NCBI GenBank assembly: GCA_910577275.1 | Contig: CAJTMW010000028.1 | Span: forward strand, 1 to 56,771 | Reading direction: 5' to 3' | Length of the DNA stretch: 56,771 nt | Source of the DNA: an uncultured Lachnospiraceae bacterium | GTDB lineage: Bacteria; Bacillota; Clostridia; Lachnospirales; Lachnospiraceae | Part shown: positions 16,501 to 26,600 of the stretch, one piece after another | Layout: every line of letters begins with the position of its first letter | How positions within the stretch are numbered: the stretch's first letter is position 1 | Notes under the pieces: model-generated | Seen by the model: the letters and a program-made list of their open reading frames with translations, nothing else | Databases searched by the model: none | What the model was told of the DNA's origin: nothing | Translations under genes and position numbers: made by a program

Positions 16501-19500
16501 ACACTTAAAACGAACCTGTAAAAAAATCCTTGCCTTTTTGCTCTCAGCCATTTGCGGCCTGTCTGTGCCCCTTTCCGTTTTTTCGGAGGAAGCCGGCCTT
16601 GCTGCAACGGCCCCTCTGCCGGCAGAAAATGCAGTACATCTTTCCGACGCCGGGGATTTTATCCGGTTTGCGGAAAGCTGTTCCAGCGACGTCTGGTCCA
16701 GGGACAGGGTTTTTATTCTGGATAGCGATATTGATTTAAGCGGAACCGGCTTTTCATCGGTTCCCACCTTCGGCGGGATTTTTCTGGGACAGGGTCACAC
16801 CATAAGCGGGCTTTCCCTGAAAGCAGGCAGCAACAATTCCGGCCTTTTCCGTTACGTGCAGGAATGCGGGCAGATTTACCAGCTCCTTGTCTCGGGGAAT
16901 GCCGACGCCGGTAAATCCCACTCCGCCCTCGCCCTGCTTGCCGGCTCTAACAGCGGACTTATCTCCGGCTGCGCCGTTTCCGGCAACGTCACGGGCGGAA
17001 GGCAGGCCGGAGGCATTGCCGGGGTAAATGAAGTTTCCGGCGTCATCACCGACTGTCAGGCAGGCGGCACGGTAAACGGACGGCATTTTGCCGGAGGCAT
17101 TGCCGGCGAAAACAAGGGAACCATTACAAACTGTGTCAACCGCAGCTTTGTAAACACCACCCCCGACGATAATAAGGTCAGCCTTTCCTCGCTGAATATT
17201 CTCGGCGCGGACGCCTCCCTGACGGATTTGCTGACCACGGAAAACGCCGCGTCAGTGACAGATATCGGCGGCATTGCCGGCAATAATTCCGGCATTATCC
17301 GTTCCAGTACCAATGAAGGCTCCGTAGGCTACCCCCATGTGGGCTATAACATTGGCGGCATTGCCGGAAGCCAGACCGGTTATATTGAAGGCTGTGTCAA
17401 CCACGGCTCTTTGAACGGACGCAAGGATATCGGCGGCATTGCGGGACAGATGGAGCCCAGCAGCGAGCTGGAATTTTCCGAGGATATGCTGGCAAGGCTG
17501 GACACGGAATTTGACAGGCTTCACGATTTGCTCACCCGTTTGGACGCGGACGCCAAAGGCTCCTCAGAGGCGCTGACCGGTCAGGTAGACACGCTGCTTT
17601 CCTCCGTGGAAAACGCGCAGCATGCGGTTGACGAGATTATTGCCGGTATGGGAAATCATCTGGAAGATTTTGCAAATCTCACCGATTTGGCCTCCCTTCC
17701 CTCCCCGGAACCCGTATCGCTTGAATTTCTGGATGATTTAAAGGGGGTATCCTTGCCCTCTTTTTCCCCATGGCCTTCTGTCAGCCCATGGCCTTTCGGT
17801 TCGCCTGTTCCGACAGGGACGCCGACAGCTATTCCGACAGCGACGCCAACGCCGACAGGCACACCGTTACCGACAGGCACACCGTTACCGGCAGGTACGC
17901 CAATATCAGGTTCCGATACGGCAGATGCTCTGACGCCTGACGGAGCGCCGGCAGATGCGCCGGTGCCCACTTCCCTGCCGGCAGGTACGCCGGCGGTTCC
18001 CGAAGCCGGCGGGCTTTATACAGACAGCGATGAGGGCACGGAGTCTCTTTCCACCGGCTCCTTTGCCCCCGAAATTCTCTGGGCCGAGCCTCCGGAAAGC
18101 GCTCCCATACAAAATCTGGATAACGGAAGCGCCCCCGCCCGGAACCTGGATAACGGGAATCCCGATTCCGCAGACGGCGCCGTAAATGCTCACGCGGATT
18201 CCAGCGCAACGCCAACGCCTTCCGCAACTCCCGATGCAGCGCCAACTCCCGATAATCCTTTTGCTGCCGGATGGCCGGATAATTTTCCTTCCTATTCCAT
18301 AGATGCCGACGCGCTCTCTGAGCGCATCGACCGCGAAAAAATAGAGGACGACATTAACAGTGTTCAGGAAAATATCTATGCGGACGCTTCCCATGTACTG
18401 GAAAAGCTTCAGGACATTGTTCAAAATCAGGCTTTTATCATGAGCGCCCGGGTTTATGCCGCTCAGAATTCCTTAAGCGGCAGTATTTCCGCAATCATTA
18501 ACGATACCCGGACGCTGAACAGTCTGCTGAACAGTGAAAATCAGATTCTCCTTGACGATATACAGGCGATTATCGATGAGATTCATGTAATCAGCAACAT
18601 TATCACGGAACCGGAAACCATCGACCCGGACGAAGTTCTGGCGGACGTTTCGGACGAAGATACCTTAAGCGATATCACCGGTAAGGTGACAGACTGCATT
18701 AATAATGGGAAAATAAGCGGAGATATCAACGTAGGGGGAATTGCCGGAACGCTCTCAAGAGAAAATAACCTTGACCCTGAAAATGATTTTCAGCTGGAAA
18801 ACGCCACATTAAATTTTCGTTATAAGGAACGGATTGTGGTGCGCAAGTGCCAGAATAACGGAACGGTAAACGGCAAAAAAGACCGGGTGGGCGGCATTGC
18901 CGGTGAAATGGCTCTTGGAAGCATTATCGAATGCGTAAGCAGCGGTAATATCGGCAGCGAGGACGGGGATATGGTTGGCGGCATCGCCGGTTACTCCGCC
19001 TCCACAATCCGGCAAAGCAGCGCAAAATGCTCTCTTTTTGGCCAAAACCAAATCGGCGGCATTGTCGGTTACGGAACCAATATTTCCGACTGCTACAGCA
19101 TGGTTCTTATTTCCGGCGGAGAAAGCTATCTGGGCTCCGTCGCCGGAAGATGCGACGCCCCGGATTCCGATACCGTCAGCAACAATTATTTTGTGGAAGG
19201 AGGCCCCGCCGGAATCGACGGTATCAGCTATCAGGAGAAAGCGCAGGCGCTTTCCTACGAAGAACTGACGGCCAGAGAGGATTTGCCGGATATTTTCAGG
19301 AAGATATCCCTGACCTTTCTCGCCGACGATAAAATTGTTTCCGCCGTCTCCCTGGACTACGGAGATACCCTTCCCGGCAGTCAGTTTCCAAAAGTTCCTG
19401 CAAAGGAAGGTTATATCGGGCGTTGGGAGGATTTTGACAGCGCCTTTGTCACCTTTGACCGGGAGATACAGGCCGTTTATACAGAATATATTACCTCCCT

Positions 19501-19936
19501 TGAGAGCAGGCAGACCGTTGGCAGTCGCCCTGTCCTGCTCTTGGAGGGCCGCTTTGAACCGGAAAATGAGCTGACGCTGCAGTCAGTGGACGCCTACCCG
19601 AAAGACGCGCAGACAAAAGCCGAATGCTGGAAGCTTACTCTGTCGGGAGCATCGGAAGGCCCCTACATTGTCCGCTGCCTGATACCCGACTATATGGAGC
19701 ATCCTGTAATTGAGCTTTATAAGAACCGCCTCTGGCAACCGGTTGACGCCGTAAGAGACGGGAGCTATTATGTATTTACTTCTGAGAAATCAGATATCAT
19801 TTTCAGCTGCGTGGACCGTCCGCAGACCGCCGGTTCCGGCGCCGTTATCGCCCTGTGCCTTGGCGCCGCCCTGCTTCTTTCTGCCCTGCTCATTCTCATA
19901 CGCAAAAGCAAAAAACGCCGAAAAGTCAAGGATTAA
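16493..19936 (+). CDS. Large surface protein with GLUG repeats and C-terminal membrane anchor
   Basis: A 1147-residue exported protein. Residues 1-31 are a signal peptide. Residues ~55-320 and ~735-900 carry GLUG-type repeats (GGIAGVNEVSGVITDC, GGIAGENKGTITNC, GGIAGQM), a beta-solenoid pattern of surface proteins. Between them lie helical stretches and a Pro/Thr repeat linker (PTGTPLPTGTPLPAGTP). Near the end is a membrane helix (AVIALCLGAALLLSALLILI) and a basic tail, so it is anchored in the membrane. The ATG overlaps the exporter stop. Its tight coupling to an RND pump suggests a partner or wall-side adaptor rather than a simple adhesin (inference). Confidence 0.85.
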   Translation: MNRHLKRTCKKILAFLLSAICGLSVPLSVFSEEAGLAATAPLPAENAVHLSDAGDFIRFAESCSSDVWSRDRVFILDSDIDLSGTGFSSVPTFGGIFLGQGHTISGLSLKAGSNNSGLFRYVQECGQIYQLLVSGNADAGKSHSALALLAGSNSGLISGCAVSGNVTGGRQAGGIAGVNEVSGVITDCQAGGTVNGRHFAGGIAGENKGTITNCVNRSFVNTTPDDNKVSLSSLNILGADASLTDLLTTENAASVTDIGGIAGNNSGIIRSSTNEGSVGYPHVGYNIGGIAGSQTGYIEGCVNHGSLNGRKDIGGIAGQMEPSSELEFSEDMLARLDTEFDRLHDLLTRLDADAKGSSEALTGQVDTLLSSVENAQHAVDEIIAGMGNHLEDFANLTDLASLPSPEPVSLEFLDDLKGVSLPSFSPWPSVSPWPFGSPVPTGTPTAIPTATPTPTGTPLPTGTPLPAGTPISGSDTADALTPDGAPADAPVPTSLPAGTPAVPEAGGLYTDSDEGTESLSTGSFAPEILWAEPPESAPIQNLDNGSAPARNLDNGNPDSADGAVNAHADSSATPTPSATPDAAPTPDNPFAAGWPDNFPSYSIDADALSERIDREKIEDDINSVQENIYADASHVLEKLQDIVQNQAFIMSARVYAAQNSLSGSISAIINDTRTLNSLLNSENQILLDDIQAIIDEIHVISNIITEPETIDPDEVLADVSDEDTLSDITGKVTDCINNGKISGDINVGGIAGTLSRENNLDPENDFQLENATLNFRYKERIVVRKCQNNGTVNGKKDRVGGIAGEMALGSIIECVSSGNIGSEDGDMVGGIAGYSASTIRQSSAKCSLFGQNQIGGIVGYGTNISDCYSMVLISGGESYLGSVAGRCDAPDSDTVSNNYFVEGGPAGIDGISYQEKAQALSYEELTAREDLPDIFRKISLTFLADDKIVSAVSLDYGDTLPGSQFPKVPAKEGYIGRWEDFDSAFVTFDREIQAVYTEYITSLESRQTVGSRPVLLLEGRFEPENELTLQSVDAYPKDAQTKAECWKLTLSGASEGPYIVRCLIPDYMEHPVIELYKNRLWQPVDAVRDGSYYVFTSEKSDIIFSCVDRPQTAGSGAVIALCLGAALLLSALLILIRKSKKRRKVKD

Positions 19937-19948
19937 GGAGATGACATC

Positions 19949-20548
19949 ATGACCCAGGAAGAAATTTCCATGCACACAAAAAAAGCGCTTTCTTCCGCTT
20001 TCAAAAATGCCATAATACAAAAACCGCTTTCCAAAATCACCATAAGCGAGCTCTGCAAAAGCTGCGGGCTCAACCGTAAAACCTTTTATTATCACTTTGA
20101 GGACGTCTATGCGCTGATGCGCTGGACGCTTGAACAGGAGGCCATTGATATCGTCAAAAACTTTGACCTTCCAGGGGACCATAAGAAAGCGCTTCACTTC
20201 ATTATCGACTACGTGGACGCCAACAAGCATCTTGCCAACTGCGTTTATGACGCCGTGGGCCGGGAGGGCATGAAGCGCTTTTTCTTTTCGGACCTGGAGC
20301 AGACGGTAAACCTGCTGATTGAAAGTGTTGAAAAAGAGCTTCATAAAACTATCGACGTGCGTTACCGCCAGTTCCTCTGCAATTTTTATGCCAACGCCTT
20401 TTCAGGCCTTCTGATTGACTGGCTTGTTGACAGAAGTATCCGCTCCCGGGAGGATATGATTAACGATATTACATTCACTATGGAAGAGTCTTTAAAGAGC
20501 ATTGTGGCCCATGCACCGGCCTCAAAGGGTTCTGATAAACATACATAA
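19949..20548 (+). CDS. TetR/AcrR-family regulator
   Basis: A 199-residue regulator. The N-terminal helix-turn-helix is ITISELCKSCGLNRKTFYYH with FEDVYALM following, the standard TetR layout. The C-terminal ligand domain (from residue ~65) resembles the TetR_C_7 type with NFYANAFSGLLIDWLVD. AAGGAG precedes the ATG. Only 12 bp separate it from the GLUG protein gene, so it is the third gene of the exporter operon and probably represses it through the dyad at 13854-13871. Confidence 0.9.
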   Translation: MTQEEISMHTKKALSSAFKNAIIQKPLSKITISELCKSCGLNRKTFYYHFEDVYALMRWTLEQEAIDIVKNFDLPGDHKKALHFIIDYVDANKHLANCVYDAVGREGMKRFFFSDLEQTVNLLIESVEKELHKTIDVRYRQFLCNFYANAFSGLLIDWLVDRSIRSREDMINDITFTMEESLKSIVAHAPASKGSDKHT

Positions 20549-20563
20549 ATCCCTGGGCATAAA

Positions 20564-20603
20564 CCCGGGGTAAACCCCGGGATAACTCCCGGGATGCATC
20601 CCG
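20564..20603. terminator. Palindrome cluster between convergent tetR and araC-type genes
   Basis: CCCGGGG-TAAA-CCCCGGG (20564-20581) is a perfect seven-base-pair stem with a four-base loop. It is followed by CGGGATGCATCCCG (20590-20603), a perfect palindrome. A third CCTGGG lies just before. There is no T-tract, so if it terminates transcription it does so as a strong bidirectional roadblock or with Rho. Confidence 0.5.
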
Positions 20604-20616
20604 TGCCGTCGGTATT

Positions 20617-21438
20617 TCAGTAGATTCCTGACGCGCTTTTCCGGTAGGCAGTAGGGCTCATTCCCGTAAACTGACGGAAGCACCGGCTGAAATACAGCAT
20701 GTCCTGATAACCAAGGGACCTGGCGATTTCCCCTACGGGCCGGACCGTGGATTTTAAGAGCCGGCACGCCTCCTCCATGCGCGCCTTCTGATGATACTGA
20801 AAAAGCGTCGTCTGCGTTTCCCTCTTAAAGACGGCCGCCATATGCTTATAACTTAAAAAAAATTTTCTCTCAAGCTCCTTCGCCGAAAAATTTTCCGTCA
20901 GATGTTCCTTCAGGAAATCCGCAATTTTATCGGAAAGCCGGATATTATCATTTCCGTTCTCGTTATAGAAAGCAATTTCCTCAAGTACGGAAAAGAATCT
21001 GCCGTTTATCTCCCAGCTTTTCCTCCGGTTATCAGAGCGGGCAAACTCTGTCAAATCCGCCAGTTTTCTTTCAATTTCACTTTCCCTGAGCCCTTCCAGC
21101 TTTTTGGGCAGACATACCGACATAAAAGACGCTTCCTTTGACAGAAAGGGCGGCGCTTTTTCCTCCTCATAAAAAAAATGGCAGTAATACCATCTTGTCC
21201 CCCTCGGGACTTCCTTTTTCCCGAAATGACGGCATCCGCTCTTTAAAAAAAGCAGCTCTCCCTCCCGCACCTCGTAATCCGTCCCCTCCTCCGTCACATA
21301 AATTACCCCCTCAATCACATAAATCAGTACATGGAAAGAAAGTTTCCTGTCCGCATGAAAAAAAGGCTCTGAGGCGGCGCTCATGTCTATCCCGCACAAA
21401 AGAGGCATTATCCGGTTATTTAAGCAAATCTCATTCAC
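20617..21438 (-). CDS. AraC-family transcriptional regulator
   Basis: A 274-residue regulator. The N-terminal cupin-like sensing domain (HVLIYVIEGVIYVTEEG, YEVREGELLFLKSG) is followed by the C-terminal pair of helix-turn-helix units (KELERKFFLSYKHMAAVFKR and IARSLGYQDMLYFSRCFRQF). I start at GTG 21438 because GGAGA lies six bases upstream; the longer open frame to 21504 has no ribosome site. It is divergent from the GH127 gene, so it most likely activates it in response to an arabinose-type sugar (inference). Confidence 0.88.
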   Translation of the reverse strand: MNEICLNNRIMPLLCGIDMSAASEPFFHADRKLSFHVLIYVIEGVIYVTEEGTDYEVREGELLFLKSGCRHFGKKEVPRGTRWYYCHFFYEEEKAPPFLSKEASFMSVCLPKKLEGLRESEIERKLADLTEFARSDNRRKSWEINGRFFSVLEEIAFYNENGNDNIRLSDKIADFLKEHLTENFSAKELERKFFLSYKHMAAVFKRETQTTLFQYHQKARMEEACRLLKSTVRPVGEIARSLGYQDMLYFSRCFRQFTGMSPTAYRKSASGIY

Positions 21439-21545
21439 GATAATTCTCCATATAAATCCGCATATTATCCATTTATTTGTAATATTTTTAAGAACATAAT
21501 ACATATATCAACATTTGTCAACCATATCACGAAAGGAAAATGAAA
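21439..21545. promoter_or_regulatory. Divergent control region between araC-type gene and GH127 gene
   Basis: A ~100-bp AT-rich region. Rightward, TTGTAA (~21478), a 17-base spacer and TACATA make a weak promoter; a poor -10 is usual where an AraC activator is needed. TATATCAACATTTGTCAAC contains a repeated TCAAC that could be part of an activator site. No strong dyad is seen. Confidence 0.45.
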
Positions 21546-23642
21546 ATGCAGAAAAACAAACCACTTTTATCCCCCGCCAAAATCTCCGCTTATGAGGCGG
21601 GCGGCTTCATCGGCGATTACCAGAGGCTGATTAAGGATACCGTAATCCCCTACCAGTACAGCGTTCTCTGCGATAAGGCCGCTGATACGGAAAAAAGCCA
21701 TGTAATCCAAAACTTCAAAAACGCCGGGGCAACTCTTAGGGGAGAGGATACGGAGGACGGCTTTTTCGGGATGGTTTTCCAGGACAGCGACGCCGCCAAA
21801 TGGCTGGAGGCCGCAGCTTACTCGCTCCTGCTCTTTCCCGATAAGGAGCTGGAGAATACGGCGGACGGGCTGATTGATTTGATTGAAAAAGCCCAGGATG
21901 CGGACGGCTACCTCAACACTTACTACACCATAGAAAACAGAGAAAAGCGCTGGACAAATCTTCAGGAGGGTCACGAGCTTTACTGCAGCGGCCACATGAT
22001 GGAGGCTGCCTGCGCTTACTATGAGGCCACCGGCAAGGACCGGCTTCTCCGCGTAATGGAGAAAAATGCCGAGCACATTTACAGACATTTCATTGTGGAA
22101 GGCCATGAGGGATTTCCCGGACACCCGGAAGTGGAGCTTGCCCTTCTAAAGCTCTACCGCGCCACCGGAAATGAGCATTGCCTTGCCCTGGCGGAGCATT
22201 TCATCAACGTAAGAGGCGTGGATTCCCATTTTTACGAAAAAGAATCCAAAGCCCGGGGATGGAATATCTGGAACTCCGACCCTTGCAATACCCGGTACAC
22301 CCAAAGCCATCTGCCCGTGCGCAGCCAGTCTGACGCCGTGGGCCACGCCGTCCGCGCCGTCTACCTTTATACCGGCATGGCCGACCTGGCTTCCATGACC
22401 GGCGATAAGGAGCTTCTTGCCGCATGCAAAAGGCTGTGGGAAAGCATCACGCAGCGTCGCATGTACATAACCGGCGGCATCGGCACTACCGTTATCGGCG
22501 AGGCGTTCACCACAGACTATGATTTGCCCTGCGATACTGCCTATGCGGAGACCTGCGCCTCCATCGGCCTGATGTTCTTTGCCTCCAAAATGCTGGAAAA
22601 TGAGATTGACAGCAAGTATGCGGACGTGATGGAGCGCGCCTTTTACAACACCGTTCTTGCCGGAATGCAGCTCGACGGGAAGCGGTTCTTTTATGTCAAT
22701 CCTCTGGAAGTGGTGCCCGGAATTTCCGGCGTTTCTCTCACCCACCTTCACGACCTGCCCACAAGACCCAAGTGGTATGCCTGCGCCTGCTGCCCGCCTA
22801 ATGTGGCGAGGCTCATCTCTTCCTTCGGGAAATATGCTTACGGGGAAAATGAAGACACCGCTTTCTGCCATCTCTTTGCGGAGGGCAGAGTGCGCCTTGA
22901 AAACGGAATGCGGTTTACCTGTAAAACCGGCTATCCCTTTGATTTTACAGTTACTTATCAAATAGAAAAAGGCGGGAAGCTTGCCCTGAGAATCCCTGCC
23001 TTCAGTCCCTGTTTTGAAATCAGGATAAACGGAGAAAAGATGAACCGCGCCGATGGCTGCTCCGGCGAAATTGCGCAGTCCGGCAATTCCAGGGACATGG
23101 CGGGGTCTGAAAAGTCCCCCTCCTTCTCCTTTGAAAAAGGCTATGCGCGGCTTGATGTCAAAGATGGCGACACCGTCACCCTGACTCTTGACGGAACGCC
23201 CTATTTTGTCTATGCATCGCCTAAAGTCCCCCGGCTTACGGGCAAAGCCGCCCTTTGCCGCGGCCCTTTGGTCTACTGCTTTGAGGGGGCAGATAATGAA
23301 GGAGACGTGCTTTCCCTTGCCATTTCCGATGGAAGCGCCAATGAAAATTCCTGTGAGAATCCAATCGGAAACGCCGCTTTCAGAGGCAGCTCCAATGAAA
23401 ATACCGCCGCAGACGGCCGGGCTCCCCATATTCTTACCGCCGGCGAGAGGGCCGGTTTGAAAGAAGGACTGCCGGAAAACGCCGCCGTCCTTTCCGTGGA
23501 CGCGCTGCGTAAGACCGTTCCCGACAGCCTTTACACAAATACCCGCCCCGGTATAACCCCCTGCCGTGCAATTGCCGTTCCCTATTATACCTGGGGAAAC
23601 AGGGGTGAAAACCAGATGCGGGTATGGATGGATTTAAGCTAA
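21546..23642 (+). CDS. Glycoside hydrolase family 127, beta-L-arabinofuranosidase type
   Basis: A 698-residue cytoplasmic enzyme (no signal peptide) of the GH127/DUF1680 type, which releases beta-L-arabinofuranose from plant glycans. The (alpha/alpha)6 barrel contains QDADGYLNTYY, GHELYCSGHMMEAA and GFPGHPEVELALLKLY. The zinc/cysteine active site is visible: YAETCASIG supplies the Glu and first Cys, and WYACACCPPNVARL the Cys pair. The C-terminal beta-domain carries insertions of ~15 (SGNSRDMAGSEKSPSF) and ~30 residues rich in Asn/Ser/Glu. AAAGGA is eight bases before ATG 21546; ATG 21540 is possible. The last nine bases overlap the convergent kinase gene. Confidence 0.92.
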   Translation: MQKNKPLLSPAKISAYEAGGFIGDYQRLIKDTVIPYQYSVLCDKAADTEKSHVIQNFKNAGATLRGEDTEDGFFGMVFQDSDAAKWLEAAAYSLLLFPDKELENTADGLIDLIEKAQDADGYLNTYYTIENREKRWTNLQEGHELYCSGHMMEAACAYYEATGKDRLLRVMEKNAEHIYRHFIVEGHEGFPGHPEVELALLKLYRATGNEHCLALAEHFINVRGVDSHFYEKESKARGWNIWNSDPCNTRYTQSHLPVRSQSDAVGHAVRAVYLYTGMADLASMTGDKELLAACKRLWESITQRRMYITGGIGTTVIGEAFTTDYDLPCDTAYAETCASIGLMFFASKMLENEIDSKYADVMERAFYNTVLAGMQLDGKRFFYVNPLEVVPGISGVSLTHLHDLPTRPKWYACACCPPNVARLISSFGKYAYGENEDTAFCHLFAEGRVRLENGMRFTCKTGYPFDFTVTYQIEKGGKLALRIPAFSPCFEIRINGEKMNRADGCSGEIAQSGNSRDMAGSEKSPSFSFEKGYARLDVKDGDTVTLTLDGTPYFVYASPKVPRLTGKAALCRGPLVYCFEGADNEGDVLSLAISDGSANENSCENPIGNAAFRGSSNENTAADGRAPHILTAGERAGLKEGLPENAAVLSVDALRKTVPDSLYTNTRPGITPCRAIAVPYYTWGNRGENQMRVWMDLS

Positions 23643-26600
23643 AACTCTTCCTAAGGTTTCAAATAAGTATTTTGCATTAATGGGCTTTGCTATGTGGCCG
23701 TTCATGCCGCATGCCAAAGCCTCTTTTTTATCCTCCTCAAAGGCGTTTGCCGTCATTGCCAGAATCGGGATGTCAGCCAGCTTCTTATTGGAAAGCTCCC
23801 GGATTTTCCTGGTCGCCTCATAGCCGCCCATCACCGGCATCTGCACATCCATGAGTATCAGCTGGTAATAACCCGGCCCGGATTTTTTCAGCATATCCAC
23901 GGCAATCTGCCCGTTGGACGCCACCTCTGTTGTAAAGCCGGCGTCGTTTAATATTTCAACGGCAATTTCCTGATTCAGCTCGTTATCCTCCGCCAGAAGA
24001 ATGCGTCCTTTCTGCAGCTTCACCGGCTCCCTGACGCTTTCCTCCTCCTTATCCCCGTTGATGATGGAATACAGGCACTCCCGAAGCTCGGATAAAAACA
24101 GGGGCTTACTGCAAAATGCCGTTACGCCGGCTTCTTTTGCCTCCTCCTCGATATCCGCCCAGTCGTATGCCGTAAGCACAATCACAGGCACCTCGTCGCC
24201 AACCTCTTTGCGGATTCTCTTTGTGACCTCAATGCCGTTTAAGTCGGGCAGCATCCAGTCAATCACGTAGACGCTGAAAAGGTCTCCCCTGCCCACAGCC
24301 TGCCTTGTGCGGAGCACCGCTTCCTTTCCCGAGAGCGTCCATTCCGCACGCATGCCAATCTGCTGCAGCATATAAGTCACGCTGTCGCAGGTGTTAAAAT
24401 CATCGTCAACCACCAGCGCCCGGCAGTTTTTAAGCTCCGGTATATCCTGCGGCTTCCTCACGTCCGTGTTGATTCGGAAAGCAAAGGAAACAATAAATTC
24501 CGTCCCTACGCCCGGCTCGCTGGTCACCTTAATGGTTCCGTTCATCATATCCACAATATTTTTGGTAATCGCCATCCCCAGGCCGGTGCCCGGAATGCCG
24601 CTGTTGGTGGTACTGCTTTCCCTCTCAAAGGGCTCGAAAATATGGTCAACAAACTCCCGGCTCATGCCGATGCCGGTATCCTTGATATGGAACTCGTAAT
24701 TGGCATAGCCCGGCAGAGCGCCGCCCCTTTCCGTAATCCGCAGGCTTACAATCCCGCCGGGCTCCGTGTATTTTACGGAGTTGCCAAGCAGGTTAAGGAG
24801 CACCTGGTTCAGCCGCAGCTTATCGCAGATAATCTCCTCGTTCTTCACGTCCACGGCGTCAATATAAAGCTCAAGCCGTTTGGCATGAACGTCCGCCTGA
24901 AGAATACTGCGAAGCCCGTGAAGAATATCGGGTAATCCGCAGGGCTTATCGTCCAGATGCATTTTGCCGCTTTCGATACGGCTCATATCCAGCACGTTGT
25001 TAATCAGGCTGAGCAGGTGATTGCCGGAGGTCATAATCTTTTTGAGGTATTCCTCCACCAGCTCTTTCTGGTTGATGTGAGTAATCGCAAGCGCCGTAAA
25101 GCCCACAATGGCGTTCATCGGCGTACGGATATCGTGAGACATGTTGGAAAGGAACACGCTTTTTGCCTTGCTGGCGCGGTTCGCCTGGGAAAGCGCATCC
25201 TCCAGAAGGTTTTTCTTTTCCATTTCCCTGCGGATGTCCTCATCCACACTGTGGAAGCCAAGGACAATCCCGTGGCTTTCTTCCCATATCCCCGCGCGGA
25301 CGGCCTTCATCTGGAAGTAGACGGTTTCCCCCTTCCATACTCTCCGGTAATTTACGCAGAATACATTCTTTTTCTCAAGTTCTTCCTTAAGCCCCGCCGT
25401 CGAGGAAGCACGCTTAAGCATCTCCCTGTCGTCTTCATGAACATATTCCTGTATGTATACCCCCATCGCTTCTTCGAGGGTTAATTCTTCCTCCTCGGGA
25501 TTCCGGGACTGCCATTCCTTCTGCTTTGAGCTTCGAAGCGCATACCCCTTTCCCGTATCAAGGTCGAAATAACATACTATTTTATAATCCACACAAAGCG
25601 CCTGAACCAGCTCTGTCTGACGCTTTTCTTTTCTTCTTTCCTGAATCTTCTGCTCTGTACAGTCCAGAAGGAAACGCTGATAAACCAGCTCGCCGTTATC
25701 CTCCACCATTCTGACATTGCCCACCACATACACAAGCTCGCCGTTTTTATGGCGCACCCGGTATTCCACGCTGACAATATCTCCTTCTTTTTCCAGACTC
25801 CCAATACTTTCCTGAATCCTTTTCCTGTCCTCGTCAATCACAGTGGATGCAACCATATCAAAACCGTCGGCCGCCAGTTCCTCCACAGAACCGTATCCCA
25901 GAATTTCAAGCGCCGCCCTGTTGGCGCTTAATATCTGTTTCCCATCCCGGGTATGACGCATCACGCCGCAGTCTATGGTGGTGAGAATCATCTCAAGGTT
26001 CTGGTTTTTGTGCAGAATCTCCTGTTCATATTTACGTTCCAGCGTCACGTCAATCGCCACGCCCACGGTTCCCATAACGCTTCCGTCAATGTCAAACAGC
26101 GGGGACTTGTAGGTGGACAGCGTTCTTAGTCCTTCCCCTGTCTTTATTATCTCCTCGGATATACAGGTTTCCTTCCTCCGCATAACCTCGTTTTCCGATT
26201 CGATGCAGGCCGGGTCGTCCTCCTCCACATCCCAGATATAGGCGTGCCTCTGCCCCTGCACCTGTTCCTTGGTTTTCCCAACGGTATCGCAAAAGCTGTT
26301 GTTTACCTTCTCGTGAACGCCTGTTTTATCCTTAAACCATATAAGATTGGGGCTGTGGTCGATGGCCGCCTCCAGAAACTGACTGGTTTCCCATAAATCC
26401 CTGCCCATCTTACAGCTCTGCTGCCAGCGCAGGAAACGAAAGGCCGCTTCCTCCTCAGACATGGGCAGCGTCCATATATCCTTTATTTCATCCAGGCTGC
26501 CTTCTAAGAGCGAAAACTGCTCCTTTTCGGCAAGCAAAATTAATTCGGCTCTTTCCGATTTGCTCTCCTTTACCGCCTGTATTGCTTCCGCCACATTCAT

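Noticed and set aside
17755..18260. Repeated ACGCCGACAGG-type units as a possible CRISPR or DNA repeat array
   Set aside because: They encode the Pro/Thr linker of the GLUG protein in frame; a protein repeat, not an array.
23634..23642. Nine-base overlap of GH127 and kinase genes as a regulatory signal
   Set aside because: Convergent genes often overlap by a few bases; no structure is seen.
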